A DNA stretch of 64,000 nt from Lysobacteraceae bacterium (lineage in GTDB: Bacteria > Pseudomonadota > Gammaproteobacteria > Xanthomonadales > Xanthomonadaceae): the NCBI GenBank assembly GCA_026005075.1, contig BPKJ01000001.1, forward strand, positions 1-64,000, in the 5' to 3' direction. Both the position numbers and the translations under genes were made by a program. The notes under the pieces were generated by a model, which saw only the letters and a program-made list of their open reading frames with translations, made no database searches and was not told where the DNA came from. This document shows, in pieces, positions 6,579 through 15,164 of this stretch; position 1 is the first letter of the stretch, and each line of letters starts with the position of its first letter.

Positions 6579-8657
6579 CATTGGCAAACTTCCCTCCCGT
6601 CAGTCGCCGAGGTGGTTCCGCCGACCAGGGCCGCCGCGGTCACGCGCGCAGCGCTGATGCCCGGGTTGGCCTCGTCGATGCGGTCGATGACGCCACCCGA
6701 TAGCTGCGTGATGCCCGCACTCACAAAGCCGTGGCCAAACTTGCCGCCCTGCAGGCTCGCCATGACGCCCCCCACCAGACCGTGCACCACCGTCTTCCCC
6801 GCCAGGGCTCCCGCCGTCAAGGACGTCCCCAGCGCACCTTCGCCGGGCGCCGCCTGCGGCCAGTTCGCACTCCCCACCCCATAGAACGCGCCGGCCGAGA
6901 ACGCACCATACACCCCTCCCTTCAGGCTGCCGCCGGTGACCACTCCCGAACTGAAGCCCGCCGCCACCGTCGACCAAAAGCCCGACATCTTCATGTAGGT
7001 GGCGAAAAACTGCGGCGCATACACCGCCACCACGATCCCCACCACCGTACGCCATGCATCCTTCAGCGTAATCAGCCCGCTCGGATCGGTAAAGCTCAGC
7101 GGGTTGTTCAGCACGTACGCGTACGGGTTCCAGTTCTGCCCCTCCCACGGCGACTGCACGATCGGGTCGGGTTGCAGGAAGCGGCCGAGCAGCGGGTCGT
7201 AGATCCGCCCTTACTCGGGCCATCCATGGCCCTCGCCCCTTCGGGGCCGACCTACGGTCGTTCGGGATTGCTCCTGCAATCCTCGTCATGTGGATGGTAT
7301 TGAGCGCGTCGATGTGCTCGTGGCCCGTGAAGCCGCGCCACGGCACCTCCGTCTTCACAGCGCCTGCCGCAAGGCGCGCCACGCCCAACGGCCGCGGCTC
7401 GCCGTGCGGCCCATAGTCGAACCGTTGCACCACCGACACCCCCAGCGCCGCCTTCGGCAAGGGCCCGTCCTCGAAACTGTCCGCAAACAAGCTCCCCGTC
7501 CCCGGCGGTCCACCGCCCCCGGCGCCCAGATCCACCCACAGCACCACCGAGCCCAGATGATCGAAGTACAGCTGGTGGCTGCTCGTGCGGCTGCCGGCCA
7601 CGGTGATGCCCCCGCTCACGGCCTCGCCCTCGATCTCCTGCAGCACCACCCCCGCCACCGGCCGCCGCCAGCTCACCGCCCCGTCCTCCTCGATCCGCTC
7701 CACCCCGCCCACGTAGGTCGTCCGGCGCAGGGCCTGGCCTCCGCCGTCGTCGATCCGCCGAAAGCGCTGACCGTCGGGGCCGTAGGCGAACTGCACCCGT
7801 AGGCGGGGCGCGCTGGCGCTGCCGAGGTGGATGCTGGCGATCTGGTTCTTGCCGGTGTAGCGGTAGGTCTTGGTACCCGCCTCGCTGCCGTTGCCGCCGC
7901 TGATGTGGTTGCCGTTCGCGTCGAGCTCCACCCACAGCCTCGACCTGCCCGCATCCACTTCCAGCGCGCTGAGCTTGTGGCCGGACCCGGTGTTGTTGCT
8001 CCCCGAGCCGCCGCGGCCATCGAGACCGCAGCCCGAAGCACCCTGGTAGTGGTACGCCACCCAGCTGTTCACCGTCGACCACGAGGTCTTGCGGCACAGA
8101 TTGCCCAGCGCGTCGTACTCGGCGTAGAAACTCAGGTTGGCCGGCGGCGCGCGGTGGACGTTCACCGCCGGCGGCTCCTCGCCGTACACCGTGCTCTGGT
8201 ACTGTTCGTTCCAGCCCAGCACCAGCCGGTCGGCGGCGTCGTACCGAAAGTGCTCGATGTAGAAATGCTCCCGCGTCCCCGCAGGCGAGGCCAGATCGCG
8301 CTGACGCCGCACCAGGTTGCCCTTGGCGTCGAACTCATAACGGTCGTTTTGCAGGCTGCAGGCGCTGCCCGAGCACACGGTTTCGAGCCGGCCGAAGTGC
8401 GGATCGTAGGTGCGCGTGGTCAGCGGCCCCTCGCTGCCGCCACGCCGCTCACGGGTCACATGCCCTCGCGCATCCATCGCCTCCACCTGCAGGTGGAACG
8501 CAGCCCCGGAACAGGCCGGGCTGCTGTCCGCCGCGCTGCTGTCGCACACCCGCAAGGCGTAGCCACGCGCGTTGTACTCCGTCTTCGCCCACCGCCCCGT
8601 CGCATCCTGCACCTTGTACGCTCGACCCAGGGCATCGTATTGGGTGCTCTCGCGGTA
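6579..8657 (-). pseudogene. Rhs fragment E, 3' portion: RHS core and pre-toxin region, tip lost
   Basis: Read leftward from 8657 this encodes RHS repeats ([17 protein letters not shown] and following YD repeats), the [15 protein letters not shown] segment, the [18 protein letters not shown] end of the core and a Gly/Ala-rich pre-toxin segment ([17 protein letters not shown] type). It stops at the hinge motif GKFANGA, exactly where IS copy 1 begins, so the toxin tip and immunity gene are gone. The frame is broken twice: by the 76-bp insertion at 7211-7286 and by one extra base at the hinge near 6609. It is close in sequence to fragment A (17691-20387). IS copy 2 separates it from its 5' part at 9956-10219. 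Confidence 0.85.
7211..7286. repeat. 76-bp four-hairpin insertion, copy 1
   Basis: Absent from the matching place in the uninterrupted Rhs core at about 18325-18335 but present, letter for letter, at 16291-16366. It folds into four consecutive perfect hairpins: GGGCCAT/ATGGCCC (7217-7232), GCCCC/GGGGC (7235-7247), CGACC/GGTCG (7248-7260) and GGATTGC/GCAATCC (7265-7282). Its length is not a multiple of three, so it shifts the Rhs frame. Confidence 0.85.
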
Positions 8658-9955
8658 GGGCACTTCTCGAAACCCTCCCCCTTGCAGCCCGTGAGCCGGC
8701 ATGATGGCGCCCATGAGCACATCGCGCATCAAGCCCTCGTCCTTCTGGCGCTCTCAGCCCGGCGCTGACCTGTTCGTGCAAGACCAACGCCAAGCCAAGC
8801 TCGGCGGCTTCATCGCCAACCTGGCGGCGATGGACGAACTGATCGACTTCGCGGCCATTGCCGCCCGGGTCGACACCGCCTGCCCTCGCGCTGACCGTAG
8901 CAAAGGCGGGCGCCCGCCGTACCCCACCGAGGTGATGGTGCGGCTGCTGTTCATCCAGTCGCTGTACAACCTCAGCGACGAGGACTGCGAGTACCAGGTG
9001 CTGGACCGCATGAGCTTCCAGCACTTCTGCCGCCTGGACGGAGCACTGCACATCCCCGATGCGCGCACGCTGTGGAGTTTCAAGCAGCGCCTGGCCCAAG
9101 GCGGTCTGGGCGGCCGCGCCATCTTCGAGGCGGTGAGCCTGCAGTTGCAGCAGCACGGCTACATCCCGCGCGGCGGGCAGATCGTGGATGCCAGCATCGT
9201 GCAGGCACCGCTCACCCAGGCGAACAAGGACGAGCGCGAAGCGCTCAACGAAGGCCGCAGGCCCGAGGGCTGGAATGCCAAGCGGCTGCAGCACACCGAC
9301 CGCGACGCGCGCTGGACCAAGAAGCACGGCAAGAGCTTCTACGGCTACAAGGTGCACGCCAACGCGGACGCGCGCTACAAGCTGATCCGCCGGGTCAAGG
9401 TCACGCCGGCCAATGTCGATGACGGCCAGACGCTCAAGGAGGTGCTGGACCGCGCCAACACCGGCGCGCGGCTGCTGGCCGACCGAGGCTACGACGCGCA
9501 GACCAACCGCCAGTTGCTGCAGGCCCACGGGCTGCGCGACGGCATCGCGCGGCGTGCCAAGCCCGGGCAGGAGCGGCGCGTGCGACTGGACGCGCGCAAC
9601 AAGGCGATCAACCGCGTCCGCGCCAGAGGCGAACATGTGTTCGCCGGCCTCGAGCAGTTGGGCGGCAAGTGCGTGCGGGCGATGACGCTGGCGAGAAACG
9701 AACTGGCGATCCTGCTGAAGTGCGCGGCGTACAACGCCAAGCGGCTGGTCTGGCTGGTGCGCCATGACCCGTGCGGGTGTGCGCGATGAAGGGAGAGGTG
9801 CGCCCGCAGAGCCTGCAAACGCCGTTTTGCAGGGCCTCGGGTGCCCGCCAAGGCTGCGATGACGGGGCCTGAGCGGCACCGAGAACCCCGAACTGAACGA
9901 CGCGAGCGCCCTCATGCCGGTTCAGCCTTCGGAAATGGGGTTATGCGAATTGCCC
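8658..9955 (+). mobile_element. IS5-family insertion sequence, complete copy 2 (1298 bp)
   Basis: Same ends and length as copy 1. It is flanked by a direct GGTA duplication (8654-8657 and 9956-9959). Removing the element and one GGTA restores an Rhs sequence that aligns with the uninterrupted core at about 19690-19710. This is therefore a recent simple transposition into Rhs fragment E, and it fixes the true ends and 4-bp duplication length of this IS. Confidence 0.95.
8701..9789 (+). CDS. IS5-family DDE transposase (copy 2)
   Basis: The 362-residue product is the same as that at 5324-6412, with the IVDASIV and LADRGYD catalytic Asp motifs and the C-terminal RGEHVFAGLE. Because the flanks carry a clean GGTA duplication, this copy is the best candidate for a functional source element. 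Confidence 0.93.
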   Translation: MMAPMSTSRIKPSSFWRSQPGADLFVQDQRQAKLGGFIANLAAMDELIDFAAIAARVDTACPRADRSKGGRPPYPTEVMVRLLFIQSLYNLSDEDCEYQVLDRMSFQHFCRLDGALHIPDARTLWSFKQRLAQGGLGGRAIFEAVSLQLQQHGYIPRGGQIVDASIVQAPLTQANKDEREALNEGRRPEGWNAKRLQHTDRDARWTKKHGKSFYGYKVHANADARYKLIRRVKVTPANVDDGQTLKEVLDRANTGARLLADRGYDAQTNRQLLQAHGLRDGIARRAKPGQERRVRLDARNKAINRVRARGEHVFAGLEQLGGKCVRAMTLARNELAILLKCAAYNAKRLVWLVRHDPCGCAR

Positions 9956-10219
9956 GGTAGCTTCGGCCATCGATGAAGCTGTCGCGCTGACGTAGCCGGC
10001 CCAGGGCGTCATAGCTGTAGCTGCGACGCATGCTGGCATTGCCGCTGATCCACTCCCGCGCCAGCAGACCAAGACCGTACTGCGCCGTGTCGAATTCCCA
10101 CTCGGACGTGCTCTCCAGAGCGCCGTCCGCGTCGTACACCCGCGTCCGCCACATCCGCCCGCGGGCATCGTAGTCATGGACGATGCGGTTGCCCTTGGCA
10201 TCGACCTGCTCGATCAGCG
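9956..10219 (-). pseudogene. Rhs fragment E, 5' portion
   Basis: Encodes the RHS repeats [19 protein letters not shown] through YSYDALGRLRQRDSFIDG on the minus strand, aligning with about 19705-19955 of the large Rhs gene. It joins in frame to 6579-8657 once IS copy 2 is removed. Homology ends abruptly at about 10219; there is no start codon or N-terminal domain, so this is a displaced fragment. The 138 bp up to 10357 hold no gene I can support. Confidence 0.8.
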
Positions 10220-10357
10220 AGAAATACCCGAAAGTGGCGCACGCCCTGACGGATCAGGCGGCGGCCGAGTGGGTCTGGGCGCACGGGCGGGGGTTTTTAA
10301 AGGTGCCAGATAGATTGACAGCGATGCAACGCGGCGGGCGAGACTCGCCTCATAGAG

Positions 10358-10858
10358 TTACGAACCGAAACATGATTTAGCATCGACTGAGGCAGCATCA
10401 ATCAGAATGGTGACCCAAGCAGATTCATACGTCAGGCTCTTTACGAATGGCTCCCAAGCCATCTCAGGCGTGTACCGCGCCTTGATTACATAGGTGCCTG
10501 GCGTCAAAGAATAAAGTTGCGCGAGGAAACACTTCCTGACTGCCACCCCGATGATTTCATTCGGTCGAAGTTCGACCTTGTGAGCGTCCTTAAGCGGCCA
10601 AGGCTCGACAGCGGCAGTGATCCGAGCTTGCTCGCGACCGGGGACTGCGAGGATAACGAACTCCACATCCGCGCCGCGCTCAATCAAGCCGACAGCAAGC
10701 CGTCTGTTGACGTCAAGTGCATGGTCGCTGCGATTGCGAACAAGAACTTCCACATGGTCAGAATTGTCCACCAACTCAACGGAGAGCACTTCTTCCGATG
10801 CGCGGCCGTTAGGAAGAAGCATCATCAACAGCAAACCAATCGACATCATTGCCATCAT
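10358..10858 (-). CDS. Candidate immunity protein for Rhs tip D (periplasmic)
   Basis: The 166-residue product has a Met-rich signal peptide (MMAMMSIGLLLMMLLPNGRAS); an internal ATG may be the true start. The mature part alternates short hydrophobic strands (VEVLVRNRSDHALDV, VEFVILAVPG, LTPGTYVIKARY) and reads like an Ig-like or BsuPI-like beta-sandwich, but no family can be assigned firmly. It lies 122 bases after the tip D stop codon. Immunity function is inferred from position only. Export fits a toxin that acts in the periplasm or is neutralised there. Base composition is more AT-rich than the flanking Rhs DNA, as is usual for exchangeable tip/immunity cassettes. Confidence 0.6.
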   Translation of the reverse strand: MMAMMSIGLLLMMLLPNGRASEEVLSVELVDNSDHVEVLVRNRSDHALDVNRRLAVGLIERGADVEFVILAVPGREQARITAAVEPWPLKDAHKVELRPNEIIGVAVRKCFLAQLYSLTPGTYVIKARYTPEMAWEPFVKSLTYESAWVTILIDAASVDAKSCFGS

Positions 10859-10980
10859 GTCTATCTATCTCGGGTTTCGAAGTCAGCGATGCTGTAGGCA
10901 GAACGATAGTTACCGGAGGACACAGCGTTATACGCGCCTGGTGATAGCTGTTGAATCCTGTGGAGATACCGCGATCTCAT

Positions 10981-11872
10981 TTACTCGATCGCCGCCGCAT
11001 TCACGCCGGTGTCGCCTACTCGCGATAGCTCAGTGCTAAGAGCCTGACACTCCTGTATTAAACCACCCAAGCTTTCAGGCGAGTAGTGAGTGCCACCAAT
11101 GTGCACGGCCTCATGGATTAGCGTGGAACCAAGCAGTCCAAAGGTCTCGAACTGCGACGGGCCGATTAAGACTGTGCCATTTGCAAATGCCAGCGCACCG
11201 CCTCGATATCGCGCATCAAAAATCACTGATGCTGGATCCAGCTTAACACCAAAATACTTAATTCCTTCCGCAATCAGCCGCTTCGCCGCTTCGCCGGTAC
11301 CCGCACCACCTGACTTGACCGCCGCCAGGTCGGCGCGAAGTTCCTCCGTCGGAGCATTAATACCGCCAACTTCATCCGTCACATCACGACGGCCACGAAG
11401 CGCAGCCTTTCGCGCCGCCGAACTGAACGCATAACTAAACGCCGCCGTCAGCGCCCCATTGGCAAACTTCCCTCCCGTCAGCGCCGAGACGCTGCCGCCT
11501 AGGATAGCGCTGACCGTGGCGCCGGCCACCACGTCGTCCTGCGGCACGTACGGGCCGCTCGCCGCCGCCACCCCTGCGGACAGGAATCCATGCCCGAACT
11601 TCCCGCCCTGCAGGTCCGCAAGCACCCCTCCGGCCAGGCCCGAGGCCGTCACCCGACCGACCGTCACCCGACCGCCGTATTGACCACCGATCCCGCCCAG
11701 CACCGCACCGCTGAACGCACCTTGCACGCCCCCCTTCACCGAGCCCGAGGCCACCGCTCCGCCCACAAAGCCCGACACCGCGCCCGACACCGTCGCGCTC
11801 GCCGCCCACCCGCTCGCCCACGAGCTCGCCGCACCGTAGCTCACGTAGCTCACCACCACCGCGACGATCTGT
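10981..11872 (-). CDS. Displaced Rhs fragment D with toxin tip containing an HExxH motif
   Basis: Only the pre-toxin part of Rhs is kept (from about 11872: VVSYVSYGAASSWASGWAAS, then Gly-rich repeats to the hinge SALTGGKFANGA at about 11450). The tip of about 150 residues follows. Near its C-terminus are LIHEAVHIGGTH and, 15-20 residues later, a Glu in IQECQALS. HEAVH fits a zinc-metallopeptidase-type active site, and the HExxH-x3-H spacing could give a third ligand. The tip is in frame with the hinge. There is no native start codon or RHS core, so it is probably silent unless recombined onto the long Rhs gene. Metalloprotease activity is inferred from a short motif and is uncertain. Confidence 0.65.
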
Positions 11873-12240
11873 GCTGCTCAGCCTCGGCTTCAGCTCGTGC
11901 ACTTCGACGAGATGTCGATACAGACCATACACGTTGCGCACGGCGCGGGCGTAGGCGTTCGTCACGTTGTGCGCGCCGCAGCTGGCCCTGACGGGCCTGG
12001 GCTTGGCGGGCTTCGGCCTTGCCTGTGCGAACAGGTGCCGGACGCGTGGATCGTCGCGCGGCGGCTGGACGGGCGTCACTGCGGTCGGGATGGACGCGCG
12101 GCGTGTCGCTTCGTCGCAGGCGACGACCGTCTCAACGTGCGGCGTTGCGGGAACGCCCCCGGCCACGCAGGCCGGATGACCGTCAATCGTTTGTTCGCTG
12201 AAGCCGCGGCGTTGAGAAAGGCGCCGGTTGGGGGGGTTAA
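11873..12240. other. Unidentified GC-rich insert between Rhs fragments D and C
   Basis: Rhs homology stops at about 11872 and nothing from here to 12240 matches the other Rhs copies. On the minus strand it can be read as an open frame containing SCGAHNVTNAYARAVRNVYG and HLVEVHELKPRL, which look protein-like but belong to no family I recognise. It may be the remnant of a mobile element or of a former tip. The adjoining 12241-12359 is AT-rich and holds no gene I can support. Confidence 0.4.
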
Positions 12241-12359
12241 TATATATTACAAGATTTGACCCATTTTCTATAATGCTGGCGGGAAAACTCGATTTCCGGA
12301 CAATCAATCCGCATGTCTACACCTAACCCACTCGAAATTCAACAGAGCCTTTTTCGTTT

Positions 12360-12731
12360 CTAGCTGGATTGTCGTTTCAAGAACCGCAACGTGAGAACGT
12401 CGCCAATGAACTTTCTCAACGGGCTTGGCGCGTAATCGTCAAACGCTTTTCTGATAGGCTCAGCATCCACCTTTGCAGTATCAGGATCTTCCGGTCCGAT
12501 CCAATATCTGCTGTTGTCACCAAACGGTTCCAACACAATGAACGGCACACCATCAAATTCAAAGTTCACGTGCACGTCAGAACTAGATGAGAAGTGCGAC
12601 CTACGCCGAATGTTTTCTACCCCTGGTACTGTTCCAAGTAGTTTGATTATGTTGTTGATTGTTATATAGACGTTTTCAATTTCAAAAGCGACAAGCCTCT
12701 GATCCGTTTCTTTAACTGGAAAAGTATTCAT
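12360..12731 (-). CDS. Candidate immunity protein for Rhs tip C (cytosolic)
   Basis: A 123-residue protein without signal peptide or membrane helix. It starts 9 bases after the stop codon of the tip C gene, the expected place for a cognate immunity gene. Mixed alpha/beta content is suggested (FEIENVYITINNIIKLLG, VHVNFEFDGVPFIVLEPFG). It is clearly more AT-rich than its surroundings. No family recognised; immunity is inferred from linkage. A cytosolic antidote implies that tip C acts in the cytoplasm of the target cell. Confidence 0.62.
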   Translation of the reverse strand: MNTFPVKETDQRLVAFEIENVYITINNIIKLLGTVPGVENIRRRSHFSSSSDVHVNFEFDGVPFIVLEPFGDNSRYWIGPEDPDTAKVDAEPIRKAFDDYAPSPLRKFIGDVLTLRFLKRQSS

Positions 12732-12740
12732 GCAACCCCC

Positions 12741-14462
12741 TCAGTAATCCGGACCGTAGAGGCCAGTACCGAACGTGCCCGCGCCATAAGCGTTCATGTA
12801 AATGTTGGTTCTGCCCGCAGCAGCTCGCAACGCCGCATCGTTCGCATATCTCGACGTGTTTACTCTTCTCCAACCACTTCCCATACCTAATCGGAAACGA
12901 TGCTTTAATGTTTCGCGGAAGGCACTTGCCGCAGCACCGGAAGGAGCCATCATCGAGTAGCCCTTTGCCAAACCAGCATAGGCGAGTCTTCCACCTCCGA
13001 GCGCTGCTGTGCTCCAACTTCCAACGGTATAAGCAGTGCTTCCGGTATCGATACCACCATCAACGCCTGCCCAATCACGCAGGTAACCACCTGCGCCAAG
13101 TAGCAAAGCGTCCCCGAATCCAGCAGCACCGTCGACGAACCATTGTGGCAAGGGAGGCGGTTCAAACGCCAACGCAGTGTCACGGTTGTATGCCGTCTGC
13201 TCCGCCATCCACTGTTCGCGTCGCTGAGCCTCCGCAGCCTCTCGCGCCGCCGAACTGAACGCATAACTCATCGCCCCCGTCACCGCCCCATTGGCAAACT
13301 TCCCTCCCGTCAGCGCCGAGACGCTGCCGCCTAGGATAGCGCTGACCGTGGCACCGGCCACCACGTCGTCCTGCGGCACGTACGGGCCGCTCGCCGCCGC
13401 CACCCCGGCCGACAGGAATCCATGCCCGAACTTCCCGCCCTGCAGGTCCGCAAGCACCCCTCCGGCCAGGCCCGAGGCCGCCACCCGGCCCACGGTCACC
13501 CGACCGCCGTAGTGACCGCCGATCCCGCCCAGCACCGCACCGCTGAACGCACCTTGCACGCCCCCCTTCACCGAGCCCGAGGCCACCGCTCCACCCACCA
13601 AGCCCGACACCGCGCCCGACACCGCACCCTGCACCGTCGCGCTCGCCGCCCACCCGCTCGCCCACGAGCTCGCCGCACCGTAGCTCACGTAGCTCACCAC
13701 CACCGCCACGATCTGCCGCCAGTACTTCCTGAAAAAGCTGTACCCGCTCGGATCGGTAAAGCTCAGCGGGTTGTTCAGCACGTACGCGTACGGGTTCCAG
13801 TTCTGCCCCTCCCACGGCGACTGCACGATCGGGTTGCCCTTGGCATCGACCTGCTCGATCAGCTCGCCCGCGGCGTTGTAGGCGTAGACCCACACCCCCG
13901 CATCCGGGTCCGACTGGCCGATCTTGCGACCCAGCGCGTCGTAGACGAATCGCGTCACCAGCGCCCCGCGACCCCCGTCGCGCGACACCGATTCCAGCCC
14001 CCCGTCGGCGGCATAGGCATAGCTCACCCTCAAGCCCGCCGCATCCGTCGCCTGCACCAGCTCGCCCAGCGCGTTCCTGCGCTCGCTGCGGGCGTGGCCG
14101 TTCTGATCGATGATCGTCGTGGCCAGCCCCGCGTAGCCGATCTCGCTGAGGCTGTCGTCAGGGTAGGTGGTCTTCACCGGACGACCAACCGCATCGTAGC
14201 CAAGGCGCGTCCAAAGTCGGCCCTGCGAGCAGGGCGACGGTTGCTCGGCAAACTCCGGCGCACCGGCCCCCTCAGGCGAGCGCAGGAAAAACGGCTCGGA
14301 GGTGCGCTCGCTGCGCCCGGCCGCGTCGAAATAGCTGCAGACGGCACTGAAACTCGCGTCCGCGGAGGACTGGAAGGCCTGCGTGACCTCCAGCACCGCT
14401 CGACCCAGCACATCAAAGTAGGTCCAGCGGGTGGGCGCACCCTCGGTGCGTACCCAAAACAA
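12741..14462 (-). CDS. Displaced Rhs fragment C with unknown toxin tip; core shortened in frame
   Basis: The Rhs part begins at about 14453 (RTEGAPTRWTYFDVLGRAV) with no native N-terminus. RHS repeats run to EQVDAKGN, then jump directly to [15 protein letters not shown], omitting roughly 540 residues present in fragment A; the join at about 13833 keeps the frame. The pre-toxin region is of the YSFFRKYWRQIVAVVVSYV type and ends at the hinge GKFANGA. The tip shares a linker with tip A (EQWMAEQTAYNRDTALAF then EPPPLPQ) and ends in about 60 residues (FRETLKHRFRLGMGSGWRR to TGLYGPDY) of unknown activity. ATG at 14462 would permit expression as a small orphan, but no promoter is evident. Confidence 0.7.
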   Translation of the reverse strand: MFWVRTEGAPTRWTYFDVLGRAVLEVTQAFQSSADASFSAVCSYFDAAGRSERTSEPFFLRSPEGAGAPEFAEQPSPCSQGRLWTRLGYDAVGRPVKTTYPDDSLSEIGYAGLATTIIDQNGHARSERRNALGELVQATDAAGLRVSYAYAADGGLESVSRDGGRGALVTRFVYDALGRKIGQSDPDAGVWVYAYNAAGELIEQVDAKGNPIVQSPWEGQNWNPYAYVLNNPLSFTDPSGYSFFRKYWRQIVAVVVSYVSYGAASSWASGWAASATVQGAVSGAVSGLVGGAVASGSVKGGVQGAFSGAVLGGIGGHYGGRVTVGRVAASGLAGGVLADLQGGKFGHGFLSAGVAAASGPYVPQDDVVAGATVSAILGGSVSALTGGKFANGAVTGAMSYAFSSAAREAAEAQRREQWMAEQTAYNRDTALAFEPPPLPQWFVDGAAGFGDALLLGAGGYLRDWAGVDGGIDTGSTAYTVGSWSTAALGGGRLAYAGLAKGYSMMAPSGAAASAFRETLKHRFRLGMGSGWRRVNTSRYANDAALRAAAGRTNIYMNAYGAGTFGTGLYGPDY

Positions 14463-14579
14463 AAGGTTGGAAAAACAGGCAACAGTCTAGGACGGTCGCG
14501 TATGGACGCAACAACGAACGGCGAAGTTTCGCCGATTTTGGGCGCTTTTACCGCAACCCGTTGCGATATTGGATGCAGA

Positions 14580-15164
14580 TCAGAAGTCCTCTGGTCCCGA
14601 CAGGCGACGGAGAACTTCCTTCACGTCGCGAAGGTTCGCAATGGGCGGTGGCATAGGACACGGATTGACCGAGCCAGTTGGACTTGGTATGTAGCAAGCG
14701 CCATCCCCTTCCGCGCGACGAACCTCTGCCGGCATACGAAAGTTGGCGGGACCCAGCACGATCCATGATTCATCATCCTCCCTATCCCAACCGTAGGGAA
14801 CTACAGGAAATAGTGGCGAAGATCCTGGAAATACCAACGCAGTCGCCGTTGCGTTCGGATCACACGCTGACAGTCCTTTCGCAATGATGAGATAACGTGA
14901 GCCAACGACAGCTTGCCACGCTGAATAAAACTCATCGAGAGATGCACCCTTGAACTTCTCGAGCACTTTCACGCGATACCTAAACCTGCACTCCAACGCA
15001 GCAGCCGGATTGAACTCAGCAGAAAGGATCCTGACCAGAGCAATATAGTTGGCTTGCCGGACAGCAACGTCAAGATCGATCGATGAGTAGCTTTCGGCCT
15101 GCCCCTCGAGTGCAAGGGCCATAAAAATGATGCAACTCATGACCACCCGTGCAATGCGCTTCAT
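14580..15164 (-). CDS. Candidate immunity protein for Rhs tip B, exported, TIMP/netrin-like
   Basis: The ATG at 15164 overlaps the TGA of the tip B gene (ATGA), indicating translational coupling; an upstream ATG at 15176 is less likely. The 194-residue product has a signal peptide (MKRIARVVMSCIIFMALALEGQA). The mature N-terminal half contains VRQANYIALVRILSAEF, FRYRVKVLEKFKG and YLIIAKGLSAC, in the order A-D-x-hydrophobic strand, V-x-V-x-FKG strand, Y-L-hydrophobic-Cys seen in bacterial TIMP/netrin (NTR)-like OB folds. Eukaryotic TIMPs inhibit zinc metalloproteases, and tip B carries HEVLH, so a protease-inhibitor type of immunity is an attractive inference. A mature N-terminal Cys, which TIMPs use, is not seen here. 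Confidence 0.6.
   Translation of the reverse strand: MKRIARVVMSCIIFMALALEGQAESYSSIDLDVAVRQANYIALVRILSAEFNPAAALECRFRYRVKVLEKFKGASLDEFYSAWQAVVGSRYLIIAKGLSACDPNATATALVFPGSSPLFPVVPYGWDREDDESWIVLGPANFRMPAEVRRAEGDGACYIPSPTGSVNPCPMPPPIANLRDVKEVLRRLSGPEDF

Noticed and set aside
11435..12307. A 290-codon minus-strand open frame crossing the unidentified block
   Set aside because: Its second half is a shifted reading of the Rhs pre-toxin region; only 11873-12240 is kept as an unassigned block, without calling a gene.
14500..14545. Small hairpin CGGCGAA/TTCGCCG between fragment C and the tip B immunity gene as a terminator
   Set aside because: The stem is short and no T run follows on the minus strand.
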